Source of the DNA: JABMMZ01 sp044373665
GTDB taxonomy: Bacteria; Bacteroidota; Bacteroidia; NS11-12g; UBA955
Direction: 5' to 3'
DNA length: 23,613 nt
Assembly (NCBI GenBank): GCA_044373665.1
Contig: JBIPNH010000025.1
Location: 1-23,613 of the forward strand
The translations under genes and the position numbers were made by a program. Shown here one piece after another: positions 14,675 through 21,802 of this stretch. The notes under the pieces were generated by a model. That model did no database searches and was not told the origin of the DNA. It worked only from the letters and a program-made list of their open reading frames with translations. The first letter of the stretch is position 1; every line of letters begins with the position of its first letter.

Positions 14675-15696
14675 ATGAATAATGCGTTAAAAGTCATCTT
14701 GATTTTTTCGTCCTCTTTTTCTTTTCTTCATGCTATACTTCTGAGGTAGAACAACCCAATAATTCTGTTGGGTTGTTTTATCCTAACTATATACCCAGTC
14801 CGGTACATAAGTTTGAAAATAATAAGTTAACGCAAGAAGGAATTCAACTTGGGCGAATGTTGTTCTACGATCCCATTTTATCTTCCGATAGCGCCATTTC
14901 GTGTGGATCTAGTCATTCACAGGCTCACGCATTTGCCGACCATAATATGAAAGTGAGTGTAGGGGTAGGTGGTAGAGTAGGTTCTAGAAATAGCCCCCCC
15001 ATTTTTAATTTGGCATGGCATCCCCATTTTATGTGGGATGGTGGTGTAAACCATTTGGAAGTAGTGCCATTAGCGCCTATTACAAATCATTTTGAAATGG
15101 ATGATAATATTCCTAACATATTAATAAAGCTTAACAGAAATAAATCTTACATTACTAGGTTTGAAAAAGTATTTAACAAAACAATTATCGACGATCAAAT
15201 GCTCTTTTTTGCTTTGGCTCAATTTATGGGCAGCATTACTTCTTTCGAATCTAAGTACGACCATGTGAAGCAAGGAAAAGCTACTTTTACTCAAAATGAA
15301 AAGTTAGGATACGAACTGTTTAAAACCAATTGCAATTTGTGTCATCAAGAACCTTTATTTACAGATTTCACTTTCAGAAATAATGGACTAGATTCTGTGT
15401 TTATAGACAAAGGGAGAGTAAGTATAACTTTGCTTGAAAAAGAGGAAGGTTTGTTTAAAGTGCCTAGTTTAAGAAACGTGGCTCTTACTTATCCATACAT
15501 GCACGACGGAAGATTTAGAACTCTCGATGATGTTATATTACATTACAATAGCGGTATTAGAAAATCAAAAACATTAGATTATTTACTAATAAACCCCATT
15601 GTCCTCAATTCAAAAGAAAGGCAAGATATTATTGCTTTTCTTAAAACCCTCAACGATTATCAATTAATCAATCAATCTAATATTTCCGAACCATGA
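14675..15696 (+). pseudogene. MbnH/MauG-like di-heme cytochrome c peroxidase family lipoprotein, frameshifted and with a damaged heme motif
   Basis: The long frame (14773 TTG to 15696, 307 codons) encodes the family core: GRMLFYDPILS, AISCGSSHSQAHAFADH, the second heme site CNLCH (codons 187-191, nt 15331-15345), VPSLRNVALTYPYMHDGRF and HYNSGI. Upstream of 14773 this frame encodes a lipoprotein leader (VLFFFSSCYTSE) but has no start codon. An ATG at 14675 opens the right leader in another frame (MNNALKVILIF) that ends at a TAG. One extra T in the six-T run 14703-14708 joins both into MNNALKVILIFFVLFFFSSC. In addition the first heme motif is C-G-S-S-H: codon 14911-14913 is AGT where TGT (Cys) is expected. 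A real pseudogene or local sequence error are both possible. It overlaps the next gene by ATGA. Confidence 0.78.
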
Positions 15697-16607
15697 AGGT
15701 CTATTTATTCTTAATTTCTATTGTGTTTTATAAGGTTTCTTTCGCATGTGATATTTGTGGCGGAAGTATCAGTGGGAATAACATGTCGGGTTTGATGCCA
15801 ATGTTTAACAAAAATTTAATAGGCATGCGTTCCTCTTACCAAGCTTTTAAGCATCCCCCAACTATTGCAAATAAAACAGGCGAAAAACAAGTTCTGAAGG
15901 ATGTTTATTGGTCGGAAGAAATATGGATGAGGTATTATCTTCACTCCAAAATTCAAGCTTTTGTTAATATCCCTTTTCGAAAAAACATTCGTGAACTTGT
16001 TGAACATTCTCAAAAAATATATGGGGTAGGAGATATGTCATTCCAAATAAACTATGCCATTTATAATAATGTCGATTCTGGTTATAGTGACTTAAAATTG
16101 ATGTGGTGGCTTGGAGGAGGGATTAAGTTACCAACTGGCAAATACCAGCAAAGAAGTGTCGATAAAACAATGTACCCTATTGGATTTCAGGTGGGTACAG
16201 GAGCTTACTCTTTTCTCTTAAATAGCTTGGTGTCCATTAGGAAAAATAAAATAGGTCTAAATTGGAATAGTAATATAAGCCTAAATTCAACAAATGAACT
16301 AGATTGTAAAATGGGAAATGTGTTTCAAACCTCTTTACAAGCTTTTTATTGGCACACAATTAAAGCCAATACAAAGCTATTGCCTCAGTTAGGTTTTCAT
16401 GTTTTTCATCTACAAAAGGACATAAACTACAATACCATTAAAATGCAATCGGGTGGAGAGCGGGTTGTAACAAGTATATCGATAGACGCTTATGTTAATC
16501 AATGGATGATTTCGGTAAACATTCAAAAGCCTTTAATCGAGAGGATTGGAGAATCCGTGCCTGCAACACTTTCCTCTTATCAGCTAAATTTAGGGTATTT
16601 TTTTTAA
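15693..16607 (+). CDS. Outer-membrane protein with N-terminal CDICGG motif
   Basis: The 304-aa protein has a signal peptide (MKVYLFLISIVFYKVSFA) followed at once by Cys19-Asp-Ile-Cys22-Gly-Gly-Ser, then LMPMFNKNLIGMRSSYQ. The rest alternates in barrel-like strands (SFQINYAIY, LMWWLGGGIKLPTGKY, KIGLNWNSNISL) and ends SSYQLNLGYFF with a terminal Phe. This points to an outer-membrane barrel or porin-like protein with a possible periplasmic metal-binding CxxC at its mature N-terminus. Related CDICGC-containing proteins occur in Bacteroidota near copper genes, as I recall. The start overlaps the preceding stop (ATGA, 15693-15696), so it is translationally coupled to the di-heme gene. Substrate unknown. 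Confidence 0.72.
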   Translation: MKVYLFLISIVFYKVSFACDICGGSISGNNMSGLMPMFNKNLIGMRSSYQAFKHPPTIANKTGEKQVLKDVYWSEEIWMRYYLHSKIQAFVNIPFRKNIRELVEHSQKIYGVGDMSFQINYAIYNNVDSGYSDLKLMWWLGGGIKLPTGKYQQRSVDKTMYPIGFQVGTGAYSFLLNSLVSIRKNKIGLNWNSNISLNSTNELDCKMGNVFQTSLQAFYWHTIKANTKLLPQLGFHVFHLQKDINYNTIKMQSGGERVVTSISIDAYVNQWMISVNIQKPLIERIGESVPATLSSYQLNLGYFF

Positions 16608-16672
16608 TCATTTTAAATCTATCATTTGTCGAAACCTACAATTAGGCATGATAAAGTGTTGTAGATGTTTAT

Positions 16673-16680
16673 TATTTTTG
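16673..16680 (+). promoter_or_regulatory. -7 promoter box for the SPFH lipoprotein
   Basis: TATTTTTG matches TAnnTTTG exactly and ends 23 nt before ATG 16704. No TTG is present 19-21 nt upstream. The box lies downstream of an in-frame ATG at 16665, which argues against that upstream start. Confidence 0.45.
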
Positions 16681-16703
16681 TTAAAGTTAAGTTTATTAAA
16701 ATT

Positions 16704-17474
16704 ATGAATAAAAAAAGAATTTCATTGCTGTTTTTTGCACTATTAATGTTAAGTAGTTGTGCTATTATCCGTCCAGGGGAAGTCGGTATCAAACAAAAGT
16801 TTGGTAAAATGTCCAAAAAGGCCACAACTGAAGGAGCCGTTTTTTATAATCCTTTTGTTTCAAAAGTGATTATAACTTCCATTCAAACCAAAAATATTGA
16901 ATTGTCTTTAAGTTTACCTAGTAAAGAAGGTTTAAGCGTAACATCTCAAATCTCAATTTTATACAGATTGGATAAAAATATGGTACAAAAAGTAATAAGC
17001 TCTTATGGGTTAAAATATGAAGGTATTATTTCAAGTATTTTTAGGTCTGCAGCTTCGGATGTATGTGCACAGTTTTATGCTAAAGATATGCACTCTGGAA
17101 TGCGTTCTCAAATTGAACAATCTATCAAAGAAAAAATGGGTTCTATATTAACTTCTCAAGGAATAGTAATTGAATCTGTTTTAATGAAAAGTATCCAATT
17201 GCCTCCCGGTTTAGCAACTTCTATTGAACAAAGATTACAAGCTGAACAAGATGCAATGAGAATGGATTTTTTAAAACAGCAAGCAGAGCGACAAGCTGAG
17301 ATAAAAATTATTGAAGCAAAAGGGGAGAGAGATGCTCAAAAGATCCAATCAGAAGGTTTAACTCCTGAAATTATTAAGTTAAAAAGTATTGAGGCCTTTA
17401 AACTGTTGTCGGATTCGCCTAACTCAAAAGTAATTATTACCAATGGAACTGCTCCATTTTTAATTACACCATAA
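16704..17474 (+). CDS. SPFH/prohibitin-family lipoprotein
   Basis: The frame can be opened at 16665, but ATG 16704 gives a clean lipoprotein signal (MNKKRISLLFFALLMLSSC, Cys19) and 256 aa. The body is an SPFH/prohibitin domain (about residues 22-175): IRPGEVGIKQKFGK, FYNPFVSKVIITSIQTKNIE, LSVTSQISILYRLD, and the segment GIVIESVLMKSIQLPPGLAT. It is followed by a coiled coil (about 174-208, EQRLQAEQDAMRMDFLKQQA and further) and a short C-terminal part. SPFH proteins form membrane-bound ring or cage assemblies and often modulate FtsH-type proteases. Most are anchored by a transmembrane helix or hairpin; a lipid anchor is less usual. It appears to be a single-gene unit, followed by a tRNA gene. 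Confidence 0.85.
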   Translation: MNKKRISLLFFALLMLSSCAIIRPGEVGIKQKFGKMSKKATTEGAVFYNPFVSKVIITSIQTKNIELSLSLPSKEGLSVTSQISILYRLDKNMVQKVISSYGLKYEGIISSIFRSAASDVCAQFYAKDMHSGMRSQIEQSIKEKMGSILTSQGIVIESVLMKSIQLPPGLATSIEQRLQAEQDAMRMDFLKQQAERQAEIKIIEAKGERDAQKIQSEGLTPEIIKLKSIEAFKLLSDSPNSKVIITNGTAPFLITP

Positions 17475-17521
17475 TTTAATTTCTAGGTTTGCATATTTTA
17501 TGTATTATTGCAAACTCGTTT

Positions 17522-17595
17522 GGGGGATTAGCTCATTTGGCTAGAGCGCTTCGCTGGCAGTGAAGAGGTGATCGGTTCGAATCCGATATTCTCCA
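17522..17595 (+). tRNA. tRNA-Ala (anticodon GGC)
   Basis: A complete 74-nt cloverleaf. The acceptor GGGGGAT (17522-17528) pairs with ATTCTCC (17588-17594), including the G3:U70 wobble pair that is the alanine identity signal. The D stem is GCTC/GAGC, the anticodon stem CTTCG/TGAAG with loop CTGGCAG (anticodon GGC), and the T stem ATCGG/CCGAT with loop TTCGAAT. The discriminator is A. CCA is not encoded (ACTT follows), so it must be added by the CCA-adding enzyme. Confidence 0.96.
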
Positions 17596-17601
17596 CTTTG
17601 T

Positions 17602-17629
17602 ATAAAAACCGTCTTTGGGCGGTTTTTAT
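17602..17629 (+). terminator. Intrinsic terminator of tRNA-Ala
   Basis: ATAAAAACCGTC and GGCGGTTTTTAT form a 12-bp stem (one G:U pair) with a TTTG loop, and the descending arm contains TTTTT. It starts 6 nt after the tRNA. Confidence 0.85.
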
Positions 17630-17793
17630 GTTAGTTAGCTATACAAACTAAGAAACTAATAACCTCAAAGGGCAAATTTAAAACTTCAATTAATATATTA
17701 GAAATTACGAAGAAGATAAAATGCACTATTGCTCATTATTTCACTTTGAAATTGAATAAGACAAAACGTATTTTAAGTATAGTGTCGCTATAA

Positions 17794-18012
17794 CTATCTT
17801 TTCCCCAATCTTCTCACGTACAATACTTCCACTTTTTTTCTGGCCCAAGGGGTTTTTCTTAAAAACGTTAAACTCGATTTGATACTTGGGGAACTGTTAA
17901 AGCAATTAATTTTAATCCGTTCGCCCAGTTCATCCCAGCCCAAATCCTCAACCAAATATGTGACAATGTGTTCGAGTGTTTTGCCGTGCAACGGGTCTTT
18001 AGAGTCATTCAT
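17794..18012 (-). CDS. VF530-family (DUF2132) small protein
   Basis: A 72-aa protein with the family pattern DPLHGKTLEHIVTYLVEDLG, then WDELGERIKINCF, PSIKSSLTFLRKTPWARKKV and EVLY. VF530-family proteins have a small helical fold, named from a Vibrio fischeri structure, and are sometimes annotated as DNA-binding; the role is not established. ATG 18012 is preferred over the TTG at 18018. A TACCTTTG box (18016-18023, - strand) ends only 3 nt before the ATG. The gene lies downstream of the crotonase on the same strand, 34 nt apart, so it could also be read from that transcript. Confidence 0.88.
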   Translation of the reverse strand: MNDSKDPLHGKTLEHIVTYLVEDLGWDELGERIKINCFNSSPSIKSSLTFLRKTPWARKKVEVLYVRRLGKR

Positions 18013-18015
18013 TGT

Positions 18016-18023
18016 CAAAGGTA
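18016..18023 (-). promoter_or_regulatory. -7-like box upstream of the VF530 gene
   Basis: On the - strand TACCTTTG matches TAnnTTTG exactly but is only 3 nt from the ATG and has no -33 partner. It would give a leaderless message; it may be a chance match. Confidence 0.3.
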
Positions 18024-18046
18024 TAATCTTAAATTAAATTTTGTGA

Positions 18047-18823
18047 TTATTGACCCTTAAAGGTTGCTTTTCTTTTTTCAATAAAAGCTTGCATGCCTTC
18101 TTTTTGATCTTCTGTGGCAAACAACATATAAAAGTTTTTTCTTTCAAAGAATAAAGCTTCTTGTAGAGGCATTTCGTAGGCTTTTAATACACTTTCTTTT
18201 GCCATTTGTACAGCAATAGGAGATTTTTCGGCAATGGTGCTTGCTAGTTTTACCGCTTCACTTAAATAAAATTCTACAGGTACAATTTTATTGACCAATC
18301 CATAGGCTTTGGCTTCCTCTGCGGATATAAATTGTCCGGTAAGAACCAATTCCATTGCTTTGGCTTTGCCCACTATTCTAGTAAGTCGCTGCGTGCCACC
18401 TGCACCCGGCATTACACCAATACTAATTTCAGGTTGTCCAAATTGGGCGGTTTCACTGGCAATAATCATATCGCAAATCATGGCTAGTTCGCAGCCACCT
18501 CCTAATGCAAACCCACTTACTGCTGCGATTATTGGTTTTTTTGTTTTTCTAATACTGTCCCAAGTAGTAAATTGGTCAATTTTTAACATGTCAATGGCGT
18601 TTCTTCCTGCCATTTGTTTAATATCAGCACCGGCAGCAAAAGCTCTTTCATTGCCACTAATTACAATAGCTCGGATGTTGTCGTCTTGGTCAAAATCGAT
18701 TAAAGCTTGTTTTATTTCAAGCATTAATTCTAAATTGAGTGCATTAAGTTCTTTGGGTCTGTTTAATTGGATGTGCCCAACATAAGGGGCTATTTGTGGG
18801 TTAACAAGAATAAATTCAGGCAT
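18047..18823 (-). CDS. Enoyl-CoA hydratase/crotonase family protein
   Basis: The 258-aa protein belongs to the crotonase family and most resembles short-chain enoyl-CoA hydratases, which add water to trans-2-enoyl-CoA in beta-oxidation and related routes. The family marks are LNRPKELNALN (20-30), the oxyanion-hole region AFAAGADIKQM (61-71), GFALGGGCELAM with Glu112, and FGQPEISIGVMPGAGGTQRL with Glu132. Both catalytic glutamates of hydratases are therefore present. The C-terminal FFERKNFYMLFATEDQKEGM is also typical. The start overlaps the end of the upstream histidine kinase gene by 8 nt, so the two are cotranscribed. Confidence 0.93.
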   Translation of the reverse strand: MPEFILVNPQIAPYVGHIQLNRPKELNALNLELMLEIKQALIDFDQDDNIRAIVISGNERAFAAGADIKQMAGRNAIDMLKIDQFTTWDSIRKTKKPIIAAVSGFALGGGCELAMICDMIIASETAQFGQPEISIGVMPGAGGTQRLTRIVGKAKAMELVLTGQFISAEEAKAYGLVNKIVPVEFYLSEAVKLASTIAEKSPIAVQMAKESVLKAYEMPLQEALFFERKNFYMLFATEDQKEGMQAFIEKRKATFKGQ

Positions 18824-19976
18824 TGTTTTTCGATTTTAAAATAATTCTAAAGGTTGTTTTTTTATAGGGAATACTTTCCTTTACAAAAATATGTCCCTTG
18901 TGGTAATTTTCTATAATCCTTTTTACTAAAGATAATCCCAAACCCCAGCCTCTTTTTTTGGTTGTGAAGCCAGGTTTGAAAATTCTTTTGTGCAATCCAC
19001 TTGGAATGCCTTTGCCATTGTCAGAAATGTCAATAATAATGTGTTTGTTTTTGGCAAAACAATTGATAGTAATTGTGCCACTTCCTTCCATTGCATCCAT
19101 GGCATTTTTGCAAATATTTTCTACAACCCAATCAAATAAAGGAACATTGATGTCTGCAAATAAATTTAAGTCTATATTTTCATATTGATAAATTACTTGT
19201 TCTGAACTTCGAGTTTGGATGTATTGTATTGCTTTTGTTAACTGTTCTCCAATATTTGTCTCTGATAAAATCGGAACGGCACCAATTTTTGAAAATCTAT
19301 CTGTAATGACTTTAAGTCTGTCCAAATCTTTTCTCATTTCTTCAAATGAATCTTCATTGGCATACGTTTTGTCAATCTCCATTAAATCAACCCAACCCAT
19401 TAATGAACTCATTGGGGTGCCTAGTTGATGTGCTGTTTCTTTTGCCAATCCAACCCAAACCTGGTTTTGTTCCGATTTTCTGCTGTAGCTAAAAGCAAAA
19501 TAACTTACTGCAATAAATAAAGCAACAATGCCTAATTGGTAATAAGGGTAGGTTTTTAGTTGTTTTAATGTGCTGGAATCGTCAAAATAAACATATTGCA
19601 ATTCTGTGGGAGAAATATTAACCTCAATTGGCTCGTTTTTTTCTTTAATATCTTCAAAATAAGATTCTATATAACCATCTCTTTTAATGGCATTTGAATC
19701 TAAATTTCTAAAACTAATTACATTTTTGCCATCACTTAATATGACAGGAATAGTGTTGTTAGATTCTACCAAGGTTAGATAAATATTTAACTCTTGCTCT
19801 GTTTCAGCATTGGTTATCATGTGCTGAGCATAAGCCCAAAGTTTGATTTTTTTTCGCTCTTCTTCTGAGAGTTTTTTGACCATGTTATTGGAATACAATA
19901 AAGAGAATAAGCCAATAATAACGGCTATAATCAACAAAGAGATTTTTATGATTTTCTTTAGTTTATAGGTATTCAC
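18816..19976 (-). CDS. Membrane sensor histidine kinase
   Basis: A 386-aa kinase with two transmembrane helices (about 8-29 and 146-164) framing a periplasmic sensor segment of about 115 residues. The H-box is ETAHQLGTPMSSLMGW with phospho-acceptor His183, the N-box NICKNAMDAM (287-296), the G1 box DNGKGIP (319-325), F-box IFKPGFTTKK and G2 GWGLGLSLVKRI. The gene begins with GTG (19976); the start gives a clean first helix. No response regulator is encoded nearby, so its partner must be elsewhere. It overlaps the crotonase start by 8 nt. Confidence 0.93.
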   Translation of the reverse strand: MNTYKLKKIIKISLLIIAVIIGLFSLLYSNNMVKKLSEEERKKIKLWAYAQHMITNAETEQELNIYLTLVESNNTIPVILSDGKNVISFRNLDSNAIKRDGYIESYFEDIKEKNEPIEVNISPTELQYVYFDDSSTLKQLKTYPYYQLGIVALFIAVSYFAFSYSRKSEQNQVWVGLAKETAHQLGTPMSSLMGWVDLMEIDKTYANEDSFEEMRKDLDRLKVITDRFSKIGAVPILSETNIGEQLTKAIQYIQTRSSEQVIYQYENIDLNLFADINVPLFDWVVENICKNAMDAMEGSGTITINCFAKNKHIIIDISDNGKGIPSGLHKRIFKPGFTTKKRGWGLGLSLVKRIIENYHKGHIFVKESIPYKKTTFRIILKSKNNA

Positions 19977-19989
19977 AATTAATAAATTT

Positions 19990-19997
19990 CAAATCTA
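19990..19997 (-). promoter_or_regulatory. -7 promoter box for the histidine kinase
   Basis: On the - strand TAGATTTG matches TAnnTTTG exactly and ends 13 nt before the GTG start. It faces away from the box at 20021-20028, so the gap holds a divergent promoter pair. No -33 TTG was found. Confidence 0.45.
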
Positions 19998-20020
19998 ATA
20001 AAAAAAATGTTTTATTTATA

Positions 20021-20028
20021 TATTTTCG
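20021..20028 (+). promoter_or_regulatory. -7 promoter box for the cyclase gene
   Basis: TATTTTCG resembles TAnnTTTG with C for T at the seventh position. It ends 8 nt before ATG 20037 and lies inside the reading frame that would start at ATG 20007, favouring the downstream start. Confidence 0.4.
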
Positions 20029-20036
20029 CTTCTTCT

Positions 20037-20771
20037 ATGGAAATGATTTTACTTTTTAATGGAAACGAGATAAAACTGAATAGCAATCGCTTTTATGACC
20101 TATCCATTCCTATACAAAAAAACACAAATGTTAATTGTTATCATTTGGAAAGTCCTGCCTTTTCATACTATGACAGTCCTGAGTTTTGCGGAAGTTTGGA
20201 CAAAGGAGGGAGTGTTAATTGTGAAAAAATGTCCTTTTATGCCCACGCATCTGGAACTCATACTGAATGTGCCCTTCATGTGCTCAAAACTTCGGTCAAT
20301 ATGCTCAATATTTCTTTGCCATTATTGATTAAAGCAAAGTTAATAACCGTAAAACCTTCAGAATTTTGGGGAGACAAAGTAATAAATGCCGCATTATTTG
20401 AAGGTGTTTTAGATAACACCGATGCCAAAGCAGTAATCATTCGAACTATTCCTAATAGTATTGACAAAAGAACACATAATTATTCATACACCAATCCTCC
20501 TTTTATTCATACCGATGCTATTTCATTGTTTAATCAATTAGGCTTTGAACACCTAATTACAGATTTGCCAAGTATTGACAAAGAACAAGATGGTGGCTTA
20601 TTGGCCGCTCATAAATTGTGGTTTGGCGACGGAACTGCACACAAAACAATTACGGAGTTAATTTATGCCCCGGATGATATTCCCGATGGTGATTACTTTG
20701 TTTCTATACAAGCGCCTAAAATTGAAACAGATGCAGTGCCTTCTAAGATATTATTGTATCCATGTTTTTAA
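20037..20771 (+). CDS. Cyclase-family (kynurenine formamidase-like) metal-dependent hydrolase
   Basis: The 244-aa protein belongs to the cyclase/KynB-like family. The metal site motif is HASGTHTECALH (His70, His75, Glu77, His81), the variant of HxGTHxDxPxH with an extra residue and Glu for Asp. DLSIPIQ near the N-terminus and DLPSIDKEQDGGLLAAHKLW are also family features. Known members hydrolyse N-formylkynurenine or cyclic amides using zinc or manganese; the substrate here is unknown. The start is either 20037 or 20043; an upstream ATG at 20007 is less likely because the -7 box falls after it. The end overlaps the next gene by 10 nt. Confidence 0.82.
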   Translation: MEMILLFNGNEIKLNSNRFYDLSIPIQKNTNVNCYHLESPAFSYYDSPEFCGSLDKGGSVNCEKMSFYAHASGTHTECALHVLKTSVNMLNISLPLLIKAKLITVKPSEFWGDKVINAALFEGVLDNTDAKAVIIRTIPNSIDKRTHNYSYTNPPFIHTDAISLFNQLGFEHLITDLPSIDKEQDGGLLAAHKLWFGDGTAHKTITELIYAPDDIPDGDYFVSIQAPKIETDAVPSKILLYPCF

Positions 20772-21802
20772 GGAGAATTAATAGTGAGTCCCTTTTGTAT
20801 GCCTTCAATGTATTTTCGGAGAAATGGTATTTTAAGTCCTACACAACAAAGTCTATTAATCGCCTATTAGTTGTAAAGTGGGATGAAATCGGTGATATGG
20901 CAACTAGCACCCATGTGTTTGAACTGCTAAAGAAAAAATATCCTGACTCGCAATTAACTGTTTTGTGCAAACCTTTTGTAAAACCACTGATTCAAAATGA
21001 CCCATTTGTTAATCATGTTATTTGTGAATTAGATGCAATTAAAAGAGATAAATTCGATGTTGTAGTAGAGTTAAGAGGAACTTGGCAAACGCTTGTTTGG
21101 GCAGTCTTTAATCGGCCACTAGTTAGGGTAAGTCGAGCAGTAGTTCGATATAATAACAGAGGAAATCAGCAGCATGAAGTACTCACTAATTTCCAAGTGA
21201 TATCGCCATTGATTGGTGAATTGGATTTGATTGCACCTCAATTGTATTATTCTAATGAGGATATAAAAGCAGTTGATGTTTTTTTGGAAAATCATCAGTG
21301 TCACAAATTTGTGTTGTTTCATGTGGGTGCAAGAAAAAAGCTCAGACAATGGAATGTAGACAGATTTGCTTTTGTTGCAGATAATATAATTTCAAAACAT
21401 CAACTAGCCGTTGTTTTTATAGGAACCCAAGAGGATGAGGAGGATATTGTTAAAATACAATCATTGATGAAGTGTAAGTCGATTAGTTTTACGCAAAATT
21501 GCTCACTGAGTATGCTTTCTTATTTGTGTTCAAAGTCGCAACTATTTATTGGAAATGAAAGTGGACCAATACATATATCGGCTTGTTTTAGTGCCCCAAT
21601 AATTGGGTTGTATGGTCCAGGAGTACCTCATGTTTTTTATCCTTATTCTAGAAAAGTAAAGGTATTTCATCATGTTTTAAAATGTAATCCATGCGATCAA
21701 ATACATTGTGTTACCCCCGAAAAACCTTGTATCTCGCTGATTGGAGCCGCAGAAGTAAGCTTGACGGTAGATAAAATCCTGAATGAAAATTTGGGTGTCT
21801 AA
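20762..21802 (+). CDS. Family 9 glycosyltransferase (heptosyltransferase-like)
   Basis: A 346-aa GT-B fold protein. The N-terminal domain has LLVVKWDEIGDMATSTHVF (35-53), the usual (R/K)xDxIGD start of heptosyltransferases. The C-terminal domain has FHVGARKKLRQWNVDRF (186-202), the signature FIGNESGPIHISACF (262-276) and IIGLYGPGVP. Family 9 enzymes transfer ADP-heptose or a related sugar in LPS core synthesis at the inner face of the inner membrane. There are extra cysteines near the C-terminus (CNPCDQIHC), common in this branch. The ATG at 20762 overlaps the cyclase end by 10 nt, so translation is likely coupled. No other LPS gene is near. Confidence 0.9.
   Translation: MFLRRINSESLLYAFNVFSEKWYFKSYTTKSINRLLVVKWDEIGDMATSTHVFELLKKKYPDSQLTVLCKPFVKPLIQNDPFVNHVICELDAIKRDKFDVVVELRGTWQTLVWAVFNRPLVRVSRAVVRYNNRGNQQHEVLTNFQVISPLIGELDLIAPQLYYSNEDIKAVDVFLENHQCHKFVLFHVGARKKLRQWNVDRFAFVADNIISKHQLAVVFIGTQEDEEDIVKIQSLMKCKSISFTQNCSLSMLSYLCSKSQLFIGNESGPIHISACFSAPIIGLYGPGVPHVFYPYSRKVKVFHHVLKCNPCDQIHCVTPEKPCISLIGAAEVSLTVDKILNENLGV

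Noticed and set aside
16665..16703. Upstream ATG start for the SPFH protein
   Set aside because: The -7 box TATTTTTG lies after this ATG, and starting there would put extra residues before a clean lipoprotein signal.
17631..17793. Possible gene or mobile-element remnant in the 163-nt gap after the tRNA terminator
   Set aside because: No open frame of note, no direct repeat of the tRNA 3' end, and no integrase nearby; I see no attachment site.
17776..17795. Hairpin AGTATAG/CTATAACT after the VF530 gene as a terminator
   Set aside because: The stem is short, AT-rich and bulged and has no clear U tract on the - strand.
18309..18785. A 158-codon + strand frame opposite the crotonase gene
   Set aside because: It is the antisense of a well-supported gene and its product shows no family pattern.
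20007..20036. Upstream ATG start for the cyclase
   Set aside because: The proposed -7 box is inside this stretch, and the extra residues are not part of the family.
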